Assembly: GCA_023421505.1 (NCBI GenBank)
Contig: JAEZTJ010000079.1
Span: 96,710 to 160,709 of the forward strand
Length of the DNA: 64,000 nucleotides
Direction: 5' to 3'
Origin: Bacillota bacterium
GTDB lineage: Bacteria; Bacillota; Clostridia; Lachnospirales; Lachnospiraceae
Shown here: piece by piece, positions 35,758-43,423 of the stretch
Numbering within the stretch: position 1 is the first letter of the stretch
Layout: each line of letters begins with the position of its first letter
Translations under genes and position numbers: made by a program
Notes under the pieces: model-generated
What the model saw: only the letters and a program-made list of their open reading frames with translations
What the model was told of the DNA's origin: nothing
The model's database searches: none

Positions 35758-37111
35758 GCGGATTATCATACGGGTATTTTTGGCCTGGCTTATCATTGCC
35801 GGGCTTACTGCTATGCTTATTCATCAGATTGAAAAGAAAAAGCAAAGCAAGGAATATCTTGTTGAGATAAATCGAATCCATGAAGTATTTTTAAGGCAGA
35901 AGAGCTTTTTAGAGGTGGATTGTACAAAATATAAGTATATAAAGCAGGTGGATTATTTACCGATAGAATATGCCGGTCTATCAAAGAATCAATACGAAGA
36001 AACAAAGGAAAATGATTCAGAGGAGCAGAACTCATGCATCAGTTATTTCTATTACGGAAAGGAAATTCTTAGCTTAGGCATTTTAAAGATACCGAAGGAA
36101 TGTAAATATGAGATTATGCCCTTGGTTATTGCATCTGATTTAATGGGTTTTGTCCGCTATTCCTACGTAGCTTTAACTAACAATTCTGTAGTAAAGCTGC
36201 TCTTTGTAATAGAAATAATTCTGGCTGGAGTATTTGTATTTACCCTGGGTTTGTTACTGTATCTTCAAAAAGCACTACTAAAGCCTTTTCATGAGATCAG
36301 TGAATTACCCTATGAGCTTTCAAAGGGGCATCTGCCGCTTGGCTTAAAGGAGACTAAAAATCAATATTTTGGTAAATTTATTTGGGGACTCAATCTACTA
36401 AGGGAAAGCTTGGAGGAGCACAGGCGTAAGGAGTTGCAGCTTGAGAAGGATAAGAAGCTGATGATTTTGTCTGTTTCTCACGATATAAAAACTCCGCTCA
36501 GTACCATTAAGTTATATTCCAGGGCATTATATGAAGATTTATATGATAATGAGGAAAAAAAGAAAGATACAGCGAAAAGGATTGAAGAGAAGGCGGATCA
36601 GATTGAGGCCTTTGTCTCAGAGATAGTAAAGACCTCTTCTTCTGAATTGTTTGAATTTGATATAAAAATAGAAGAATTTTACCTAAAGAATCTTCTGGTG
36701 ACAATCCAAAGAGCCTATACAGAGAAGCTTAAATTACTCAAAACAGATTTTGAGATGGGTACTTTTAAGAATAAGCTTCTATCAGGAGATCAGGATAAGC
36801 TGATAGATGTTTTCGATAATATTATTCAAAATGCAGTAAAATATGGAGATGGAAAGGAAATAAGGATCAGCTTTGAGGAGGAGGATAATTATCAGTTGAT
36901 CCGGGTAACGAATTCTGGACAGCCAATCAATTCCTATAATCTTCATCATATGTTTGAAAGCTTCTGGCGTGGTGAGAATGCAATCGGAAAGCCGGGGAAC
37001 GGATTGGGATTATATATCTGCAAAAAGATTATGCAGAAGATGGAAGGAGATATTTATGCAGAAGCCGGAGACTACAGTATGAGCTTTGTGGTGGTATTAA
37101 AGAAAGTCTAG
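35744..37111 (+). CDS. Sensor histidine kinase
   Basis: 455 residues. TM1 (about 7-26), an extracytoplasmic sensor region of about 115 residues, TM2 (about 148-172), the HisKA box SVSHDIKTPLSTIK with His246, then the ATPase domain with N box NIIQNAVKYGDG and G2 box GNGLGLYICKKIM. The sizeable outside domain differs from BceS-type kinases, which have almost no loop, so this system probably senses a ligand itself and not only transporter flux. Its stop codon touches the stem of a bidirectional terminator. Confidence 0.92.
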   Translation: MKQFRRIIIRVFLAWLIIAGLTAMLIHQIEKKKQSKEYLVEINRIHEVFLRQKSFLEVDCTKYKYIKQVDYLPIEYAGLSKNQYEETKENDSEEQNSCISYFYYGKEILSLGILKIPKECKYEIMPLVIASDLMGFVRYSYVALTNNSVVKLLFVIEIILAGVFVFTLGLLLYLQKALLKPFHEISELPYELSKGHLPLGLKETKNQYFGKFIWGLNLLRESLEEHRRKELQLEKDKKLMILSVSHDIKTPLSTIKLYSRALYEDLYDNEEKKKDTAKRIEEKADQIEAFVSEIVKTSSSELFEFDIKIEEFYLKNLLVTIQRAYTEKLKLLKTDFEMGTFKNKLLSGDQDKLIDVFDNIIQNAVKYGDGKEIRISFEEEDNYQLIRVTNSGQPINSYNLHHMFESFWRGENAIGKPGNGLGLYICKKIMQKMEGDIYAEAGDYSMSFVVVLKKV

Positions 37112-37158
37112 GTAAGGACTTAAGAGAAATCATTTCATCTACAGTCCTTACCTTTTAT
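37110..37158. terminator. Bidirectional terminator between kinase and hydrogenase genes
   Basis: AGGTAAGGACT (37110-37120) and AGTCCTTACCT (37143-37153) form an 11-bp stem. It starts at the kinase stop codon, and its 3' side adjoins the minus-strand hydrogenase stop, so both genes use it. Confidence 0.85.
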
Positions 37159-38498
37159 TTATCAGGAAGTGCGGAGTCTTCCTTGCCTGCAACTTTTATG
37201 CTTGTATTAGATACATCCTCGAAGTTACGGGTGAAGATATCACTTTTCTCAAGCAGACTTTCGATCGTATCGAGGCCGAGTCTGTGCAATAGTTCAACCA
37301 CATAAGGATTATCAATCGGCGTCTGGTAGGGAGCTGCAGCACCGTATTCTTCTACATGTTCCCGGCCAAGTTCATGTGGAATTAGTACTCTTGGACCACC
37401 AACGCACCCACCGACACAGCCCATACCTTCAAAAAAGTTCGCTGTGGTATTACCGGATAAGAGGTCGTTAATCATTGTCTTGCAGGCAGGAACACCGTCC
37501 GCTTTCTGGGTATGGATAGTAATCTGTCGATTGGGATTAATTCTTTTTAAGGTATCTGCTACCGCTTCACTGACACCTCCGGTATGGGCATAGATTCTAC
37601 CGGAACGGGAGGAGTGATCCTTCTCGCTTTCTTCCATCTTCGCAGGATCAATCTCCATAACGTTAAAAATATCCTGAACCTCTTGAAAGGTTAAAACATA
37701 ATCAACGGCATCTGCAATATCCTTTTCTCTTGCCTCGGCTTTCTTGGCTAGACAAGGCCCTATGAATATGGTCAATGCATCGGGGTGGAGTACCTTTACA
37801 GCACGTCCGCTGGCGATCATGGGAGAAACGGCAGGAGGAACATGCGGAACCAGCTCCTTATATATTTTGCGTATCATAGCAATCCACATAGGGCAGCAGC
37901 AGCTAGTCAGCTGGTAATCCTTTTCGGTCAGTATGTTTTTATCAAATTCCAGAGCTTCCTTTAAGGTTAGGATATCAGCAAATAATGCTACTTCAATCAT
38001 GCCGTCAAACCCTACTTCCTTAAGTGCACTCCTTAGCTTACCGGGAGTAACATCACTGCTGAACTGTCCGAGATAGGCAGGGGCAATCAGTGCATAGACT
38101 AGACCTTTGTGGGAGCGGATAGCCTGCAGTGCAGCAATTACATCCTTACTGCTGGTTAAATTCTTAGCCCGGCACTCCTGTACGCAGATATAACAGCCGG
38201 CACATTGCTCCTCGTCAATGATGATCTCACCAGCTTCTCCCGGATGTATGGCATGAAACGGACAGACCTTAATGCAACTAGAATCCTCGCAGTTACATTC
38301 ACCGGTGTGCCAAACGGGCGGATGCTTTTTAGGATGCAGCAGACAATCCAGCTGATGGGTATCATAAAGCTCCAGCTTTTCTAAAAACCCAGTATCCTTT
38401 TCCTTCAGCATTCTTACCAAGACCTCATAATACAATTCTTCAAATGTTTTCATAAACTTCACCACGCTCCAACGCTCCCTTTCGCAGAAGCTTTTCAT
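37155..38498 (-). CDS. [FeFe] hydrogenase-like protein, short form (two [4Fe-4S] plus H-cluster)
   Basis: 447 residues. Two ferredoxin clusters are visible (CNCEDSSCIKVCPFHAI, CAGCYICVQEC, residues about 68-110), then the H-cluster domain with L1 TSCCCPMW (198-205), L2 FIGPCLAKK (about 245-253) and L3 EGMGCVGGCVGG (Cys361, Cys365). All four H-cluster cysteines are present. It lacks the N-terminal [2Fe-2S] and extra domains of the classical clostridial hydrogenase, resembling the group B-like short enzymes, whose role (H2 turnover or sensing) is less certain. The start at 38498 has GGAAG nearby; Met16 is an alternative. Confidence 0.87.
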   Translation of the reverse strand: MKSFCERERWSVVKFMKTFEELYYEVLVRMLKEKDTGFLEKLELYDTHQLDCLLHPKKHPPVWHTGECNCEDSSCIKVCPFHAIHPGEAGEIIIDEEQCAGCYICVQECRAKNLTSSKDVIAALQAIRSHKGLVYALIAPAYLGQFSSDVTPGKLRSALKEVGFDGMIEVALFADILTLKEALEFDKNILTEKDYQLTSCCCPMWIAMIRKIYKELVPHVPPAVSPMIASGRAVKVLHPDALTIFIGPCLAKKAEAREKDIADAVDYVLTFQEVQDIFNVMEIDPAKMEESEKDHSSRSGRIYAHTGGVSEAVADTLKRINPNRQITIHTQKADGVPACKTMINDLLSGNTTANFFEGMGCVGGCVGGPRVLIPHELGREHVEEYGAAAPYQTPIDNPYVVELLHRLGLDTIESLLEKSDIFTRNFEDVSNTSIKVAGKEDSALPDK

Positions 38499-39191
38499 GC
38501 TTTACTTCCACTCCTGAGCTGTATTTATTATCAGTTAATATGATGCTATTTTTAAGTGGAACAGTTACTAATTATCAAAAGCTTTTCCTTAGTTATAAGA
38601 CATTATTAGCTAAATTAATAATACTTCTTAAGTTAATCATATATGACTGATAGAATCAATAAAAGTAAAAGCTTACAGCCGTTCCTTCGAATAGAAACAA
38701 TTTAAGGATTTGTTTAAATTAATCACAAATTATAAAAGTATTATATGTATTTCAGGTTCATAAAATCCAAAATTAATTTATTAATAAGCAATTGTGAGGG
38801 ATTTACGTAGAACAGGAGTGAAAAATAGAACAGTTTTATGGATAGGTGCATTTAATAATAAATTTATTTGTGCTTATATGCTAAATAATCATATGATATA
38901 TTATTAATATGGAATTAAATAGCTGATGTAATAAAATATTTTTAGCTACCTCTATTTTATCATAAAGCAAAATAGCAGTATTTTATGTATCTGCCGCATT
39001 TTTCATATAATTCCTTAATATGCTTTACTAGGTTTTATATTTGATTTATAATTAGAAGCATTAAAGTCTGTACTAATTTTGTAAACAGCTTATGTTGGAA
39101 ATATAACTGAGAAAATATATGATATTATGTAAGTGTGAATACTTTAAACGCTTAGGGAAAGTATATAAGAAAAAGAATTTGGAGAAGAAAG
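38499..39191. other. AT-rich intergenic region between divergent genes
   Basis: About 690 bases, very AT-rich, dense in stops in all frames. It must contain the promoters of the hydrogenase gene (minus) and the VanZ-like gene (plus). I see no confident promoter pair, gene remnant, RNA fold or repeat. Confidence 0.5.
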
Positions 39192-39689
39192 TTGAAGAAA
39201 CAGAATATTCAGAAATTAACGAAGGCTGGTTGGCTTTTGTTTTATCTATATATTATATTATTATCCTATTTTCTCTTTTTCAGTGAACATTATGGAAGAG
39301 AGAATATACTGAAGGAGTACCATTATAACCTGGAGTTTTTTAAGGAAATCAAGCGGTTTATCAAATATCGGGATAAGGTTGGAGTGGAGAGCTTTATTGT
39401 AAATATATTTGGAAATATATTAGCGTTTGCACCCTTTGGCTTTCTGCTTCCTTTATTGAGTTACAAATACAGAAAATACTTTTATACTGCTTTTCTATGC
39501 CTGCTTTTCAGCGTTTGTGTTGAATCTATGCAGATTCTTCTTAAGGTAGGTATTTTTGATGTGGATGATATATTGATGAATACGGTGGGTGGAATACTTG
39601 GTATTTTTTCGTTCGTTATTTTGAATTTAATAGGAAAAGTATTCCGTAATAAAAAAAGAAAAGGAAGGCTTTCAACAAAATCTAATTGA
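39192..39689 (+). CDS. VanZ-like family membrane protein
   Basis: 165 residues with four predicted helices (about 12-30, 68-85, 92-110, 128-150). The VanZ signature is visible as FIVNIFGNILAFAPFGFLLP and, later, VESMQILLKVGIFDVDDILM followed by NTVGGILG. VanZ proteins affect teicoplanin susceptibility, but most VanZ-like proteins have no known role. The TTG start is supported by GGAG at 39181-39184, with no good ATG nearby. Confidence 0.88.
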   Translation: MKKQNIQKLTKAGWLLFYLYIILLSYFLFFSEHYGRENILKEYHYNLEFFKEIKRFIKYRDKVGVESFIVNIFGNILAFAPFGFLLPLLSYKYRKYFYTAFLCLLFSVCVESMQILLKVGIFDVDDILMNTVGGILGIFSFVILNLIGKVFRNKKRKGRLSTKSN

Positions 39690-39752
39690 TAGAATAATAT
39701 GTCCTAAATTATATTTTGCATAGGGGCATTTGACATTCTAATCTTAGTAAGT

Positions 39753-39808
39753 GTTTGCGAAACTCATGTCTTGTGTATACAATTAAATACGTAATAGTTT
39801 CTCAATTA
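39753..39808. repeat. Inverted-repeat element family 2, copy C, carrying a promoter-like pair
   Basis: GTTTGCGAAACT at the left and AGTTTCTCAATTAC at the right bracket TGTGTATACAATTAAATA. Read on the minus strand it matches the element at 52836-52899. TTGCGA, 17 bases, TACAAT (39755-39783) forms a promoter-like pair pointing at the next gene. Confidence 0.6.
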
Positions 39809-39839
39809 CTTCAATATTTCTCAGCAGATGGAGGTAGGT

Positions 39840-40163
39840 ATGCTGCTTAAACGAAAGAAAGAAATGATACATTTCTCGGGCAGAAGACACTCAAAAATGG
39901 GGATTTGCTCAGCAGTGATCGGTGTATTAACTGTACTAGGCTTTCTTGTTATCAGTCTGGTATCAGGCTTTGAAAAAGGAAAGGGAGGCTTTGCATTAGG
40001 AGTTATCGGTATTCTTTTATTCGGTCTTTCTATATTTGGTTTTGTGCTTTCCTATAAGACCTTTAAGAAAAAAGATATCTTTTATCGCTTCCCAATTATC
40101 GGTGCAATTCTGAATGGGATAATGTCTATATTATTCCTTATTATATATTTACTTGGAATATAA
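39840..40163 (+). CDS. Small membrane protein of a Lachnospiraceae-type family (DUF6142-like)
   Basis: 107 residues. A basic N-terminus with FSGRRHSKMGICSAVIGVLT is followed by three membrane helices (about 20-42, 52-72, 83-104). The FSxRxHSxxGIxSxxIG pattern is what I associate with DUF6142 proteins; that name is from memory. The function is unknown. ATG 39840 is set by GGAGG at 39830-39834; an upstream in-frame ATG at 39828 is inside the ribosome site. Confidence 0.75.
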   Translation: MLLKRKKEMIHFSGRRHSKMGICSAVIGVLTVLGFLVISLVSGFEKGKGGFALGVIGILLFGLSIFGFVLSYKTFKKKDIFYRFPIIGAILNGIMSILFLIIYLLGI

Positions 40164-40344
40164 TGTGAATTGTTGAAAAGAACAATTCACATTTAGAAGT
40201 TTGTGCCTGCGTATTCCTCGGCACAAACTAATTCAAAGGGAAGGCAAACTATAAAAAAGTGAATTATTGGAAAGCACAATTCACATTATTCAAAGGGAAG
40301 GTATGTTATAAAAAAGTGAATTGTTGAAAAGCACAATTCAAACT
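40163..40344 (+). repeat. Cluster of four hairpins, including a 57-bp tandem duplication
   Basis: Hairpin 1: ATGTGAATTGTT, loop GAAAAG, AACAATTCACAT (40163-40192, perfect). Hairpin 2: AGTTTGTGCC and GGCACAAACT (40198-40229, perfect). Then two direct 57-bp units (40231-40287, 40288-40344) sharing ATTCAAAGGGAAGG, TATAAAAAAGTGAATT and CACAATTCA, each containing a hairpin like number 1. The cluster begins at the previous stop codon and ends about 30 bases before the next start. Confidence 0.85.
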
Positions 40345-40374
40345 TGTAATAGTTTCGTAAGTTGGAGGGTTACT

Positions 40375-42453
40375 ATGCGATATAAGCTTTTATTCCAAGA
40401 GGAAAATCTTACAATCAGAGAAAGATACGAGTTAGCTATGGAGCGTATTGCGGCGATGGAAAAGGAGAATACGGTAGGAGAGCGTTTTCGGCCATACTTT
40501 GTAAGAATGGCCTCCTTTGTCATGCTGATTAGAAATGTCGTAAGATTGTCAGAGGAAAACGGTCTCGAGCAGTTGTCCTTAAGAGAATTGCAAGCGTTAA
40601 ACAGGTCGTTGTATGAAGATATCGCAGGAGATAATTATTATGTAAGCTATGCTAACCCAAGCTATGCTTATCAAATGCTTGGCGATAAATACGCTAAACT
40701 TCTGTCCTTTTTGGCAGCAGAGCTTAGAAGTATCATTATCTATGCATATGAGGGAAGACTTTATGAGTTGACGATTTTACTTGAACTGTTAATTGAAATC
40801 TATAATTATTTTGAAGAAGAGGATGACTATACATATAAGGATGTGAAGAGGGCTCTCTACGATTTTATGAGCGATTACTGTGAAGTTTTCATGGAGGCTA
40901 ATATCAGGGATATGGTAGAGGCCGATCAGTCCTTTGCGGCAGAAATTATAACAGAAGCAGATTTGTCGGATATCCGTTACCTTTACCTATTTGGAGAATA
41001 CATTACCGATAATGAAATCAAAACAGCTGAATTTTTGAATTCACTTCCGGAGGAGCAGCTTAAGGCGATGGCGGATACTTTTACCGAAGGCTTTCGGCGA
41101 GGGTTTTTAGTGAAGCGTTTGGAGCTTTCTAAGAAAGAAATCGTAAATATCAGATATCAGGTTGGATTTGAAAAAATGGTTTACTATGTAATACAGAACT
41201 TTAAGAAGCTGGGTCTTAAGCCTGTGATCTACAGAGCTGCTTATCATGCAATGCATAAGCGTCAGCATTTAAAGATCGGCTATCATGCTACCAGCCCCAA
41301 TAAGCAGTATGACTATGACCATCGTTATGATATCGGATTGTTTTTAGATAAAGCCTTTAAGGAGCGGAAGCTGGAATGCTTAAGAAATTCTCTCGAAAAA
41401 TATAAGCAGAAGGCTGCACTTTATGCAGGGCCAACGCTTATTGAAGTATTTGGGGAAGCGCTTTTTTCGCCAGAGGAGAAGAAGGAAGCTGTAAGACTTG
41501 ATAAGCGTCAGCAAAAGCTCTATGTGGATTACTACAGGGACGATAATATAATTAAGAAGGAATACCTAAAGCTTGGGGATACCTCCTTTACAATCATCTC
41601 TTATCCTGTTCCCGAGATTGGTAAGGATTTTGAAGATATATTTGCCCAAACGGTTAAGGTTAATACTCTTAATAATGAGCTGTATTTACAAATCCAACAA
41701 TGCATAATAGATGCACTGGATCTGGGAGAGTATGTTAGAATTATAGGAGCAGGCAAAAACCATACGGATATGATCGTTCAATTATATCCGCTCAGCGATC
41801 CTTGCAAGGAAACAATATTTGAAAACTGTGTAGCGGATGTCAATATACCAGTGGGCGAGGTTTTTACATCTCCGGTATTAAAGGGGACAAAGGGTATACT
41901 TCATGTTCCGAAAATCTATCTTAATGATTTAGAATACAAAGAGCTTGAACTGGAGTTTTTAGACGGAAGGATAATCTCCTACACCTGCGCTAACTTTTTG
42001 GAGGAGGAAAAAAATAAAAGCTATGTAAGGGAAAATCTGCTGTTTAACCAGGAGGAGCTGCCTCTCGGGGAATTTGCGATTGGTACGAATACCACTGCTT
42101 ACCGGATGGCAAGAAAATATAAGATAGCACCGCAGCTTCCTGTTCTGATAGCAGAGAAGACAGGACCGCATTTTGCAATTGGTGATACCTGCTACAAGCT
42201 GAGCGAAGAGCATAAGGCGTATAACCCGGACGGCAAAGAGATCGTTGCAAGAGATAATGAGATATCGATCCTTCGAAAAACAGAACCGGAAAAGGCTTAC
42301 TTTAACTGTCATACGGATATTACGCTCCCCTTTGAGGAGATTAAAGAAATAACCGTATATAAAAAGGACGGAGAGAAGATCCCGATTATCCTTGATTCTA
42401 TATTTGTACTGGAGGGAACGCAGAAATTGAATGCAGCCCTTGAGGAAGACTGA
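40375..42453 (+). CDS. M29-type aminopeptidase domain with a long unrecognised N-terminal region
   Basis: 692 residues. The C-terminal ~400 residues carry the pattern of thermophilic M29 aminopeptidases (AmpS): NIPVGEVFTSP with Glu495, LGEFAIGTN with Glu566, EKTGPHFAIGD with His599 and nearby Tyr607, and CHTDI with His646 and Asp648, matching the two-metal site. AmpS proteins are about 410 residues; here an extra N-terminal helical, charged region of about 300 residues precedes, with no family I recognise. ATG 40375 follows GGAGGG at 40363-40368. The next genes are an ABC ATPase and permease, so the peptidase may act on a peptide handled by that transporter (inference). Confidence 0.75.
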   Translation: MRYKLLFQEENLTIRERYELAMERIAAMEKENTVGERFRPYFVRMASFVMLIRNVVRLSEENGLEQLSLRELQALNRSLYEDIAGDNYYVSYANPSYAYQMLGDKYAKLLSFLAAELRSIIIYAYEGRLYELTILLELLIEIYNYFEEEDDYTYKDVKRALYDFMSDYCEVFMEANIRDMVEADQSFAAEIITEADLSDIRYLYLFGEYITDNEIKTAEFLNSLPEEQLKAMADTFTEGFRRGFLVKRLELSKKEIVNIRYQVGFEKMVYYVIQNFKKLGLKPVIYRAAYHAMHKRQHLKIGYHATSPNKQYDYDHRYDIGLFLDKAFKERKLECLRNSLEKYKQKAALYAGPTLIEVFGEALFSPEEKKEAVRLDKRQQKLYVDYYRDDNIIKKEYLKLGDTSFTIISYPVPEIGKDFEDIFAQTVKVNTLNNELYLQIQQCIIDALDLGEYVRIIGAGKNHTDMIVQLYPLSDPCKETIFENCVADVNIPVGEVFTSPVLKGTKGILHVPKIYLNDLEYKELELEFLDGRIISYTCANFLEEEKNKSYVRENLLFNQEELPLGEFAIGTNTTAYRMARKYKIAPQLPVLIAEKTGPHFAIGDTCYKLSEEHKAYNPDGKEIVARDNEISILRKTEPEKAYFNCHTDITLPFEEIKEITVYKKDGEKIPIILDSIFVLEGTQKLNAALEED

Positions 42454-42558
42454 GTTAACCAATGGTTAATTTGAGCGATATTAATTAATTTCTGGTAAGT
42501 TGTATTTTAGCATAGACGGATATAAAATGGATTTAAGCTATTAAAACAATTCAAATGA

Positions 42559-42583
42559 GCTGTCACTTGCAGCAGAATGGAGA
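42559..42583 (+). promoter_or_regulatory. Leader hairpin abutting the ABC ATPase ribosome site
   Basis: GCTG (42559-42562), loop TCACTTG, CAGC (42570-42573) is followed by AGAATGGAGA and the ATG at 42589. A palindrome TTAACC-AAT-GGTTAA lies at 42455-42469, just after the previous stop, without a T tract. Confidence 0.45.
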
Positions 42584-42588
42584 AAACG

Positions 42589-43299
42589 ATGTTAAAGATA
42601 ACAGATTATTCCAAGAGTTATAAGAAAGAAAAGAGAGCGGTTGATCATTTGAGCCTGGAGGTAAATAGCGGAGATATCTTTGGTTTTATCGGGCATAACG
42701 GTGCAGGTAAAACAACAACAATCCGTTCAGTAGCAGGAGTACTGGATTTTGAAGAGGGTGAAATATATATTGATGGAATTTCCATAAAAAAAGACCCGGT
42801 TGCCTGTAAGCAAAAGATGGCATATATACCCGATAATCCGGATCTTTATGAGCATCTTACCGGAATAGCGTATCTTAATTTTATCAGTGATATTTTTCAG
42901 GTGAAAAAATCAGATAGGGAAGCATTGATTAAAAAATATGCGGGTGAGTTTGAGCTGACACAGAATTTGGGAGACACGATTTCCTCCTATTCACATGGTA
43001 TGAAACAGAAGCTTGCTATTATCTCAGCGCTTGTACATACCCCTAAGCTTCTTATTCTGGATGAGCCCTTTGTGGGTCTTGATCCGAAGGCCGCGCACAC
43101 CTTAAAGACAATCATGGCGGAGCTTTGTAAGAACGGAAGTGCTATTTTCTTTTCTACCCATGTACTTGAGGTGGCAGAAAAGCTTTGTAATAAAATTGCT
43201 ATTATAAAGGGAGGCAAGCTTATATCCTGCGGAACCACACAAGAGGTTAAGGGGAATAGCAGCTTAGAGGATGTATTTATGGAGCTTATTGAGGAGTAA
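42589..43299 (+). CDS. ABC transporter ATP-binding protein
   Basis: 236 residues with Walker A GHNGAGKTTTIRSVAG, Q-loop MAYIPDNPDLYEHLTG, signature SYSHGMKQKLAIISALVHTP, Walker B LLILDEPFVGLD and switch His in FFSTHVLEVAEKL. It belongs to the CcmA/NatA/drug-export class. ATG 42589 is chosen, as the ATG at 42577 overlaps the Shine-Dalgarno GGAGA (42579-42583). It pairs with the permease at 43424. Confidence 0.93.
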   Translation: MLKITDYSKSYKKEKRAVDHLSLEVNSGDIFGFIGHNGAGKTTTIRSVAGVLDFEEGEIYIDGISIKKDPVACKQKMAYIPDNPDLYEHLTGIAYLNFISDIFQVKKSDREALIKKYAGEFELTQNLGDTISSYSHGMKQKLAIISALVHTPKLLILDEPFVGLDPKAAHTLKTIMAELCKNGSAIFFSTHVLEVAEKLCNKIAIIKGGKLISCGTTQEVKGNSSLEDVFMELIEE

Positions 43300-43320
43300 T
43301 ATTACTTACAGAAAGGGCAG

Positions 43321-43412
43321 ATGAATAGGTTGAAAAGAAGTACATTTTTCAACCAGCAAAAAGCACTATGCCTGCTTTTCGCTCAGTATTTATATGCCGC
43401 TTAAGCGGCAGA
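43321..43412 (+). promoter_or_regulatory. Three-hairpin leader with a 27-codon ORF before the ABC permease
   Basis: GGTTGAAAA and TTTTTCAACC (43328-43352) form the first stem; AGCAAAAAGC pairs imperfectly with GCTTTTCGCT; GCCGCTTAAGCGGC (43396-43409) is a perfect palindrome ending at AGATGGAGG. An ORF from ATG 43321 to TAA 43402-43404 encodes a short peptide containing FFNQQ, also found in the leader ORF before purD. Confidence 0.6.
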
Positions 43413-43423
43413 TGGAGGTTATT

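Noticed and set aside
38499..39191. Hidden gene in the 690-base gap before the VanZ-like gene
   Set aside because: All six frames are dense in stops and no protein-like stretch stands out.
43394..43423. Longer N-termini for the genes at 43424, 47096, 15545, 17085 and 45167
   Set aside because: The in-frame extensions run through the hairpin or Shine-Dalgarno and add residues unlike the families; a well-spaced GGAGG supports the shorter starts.
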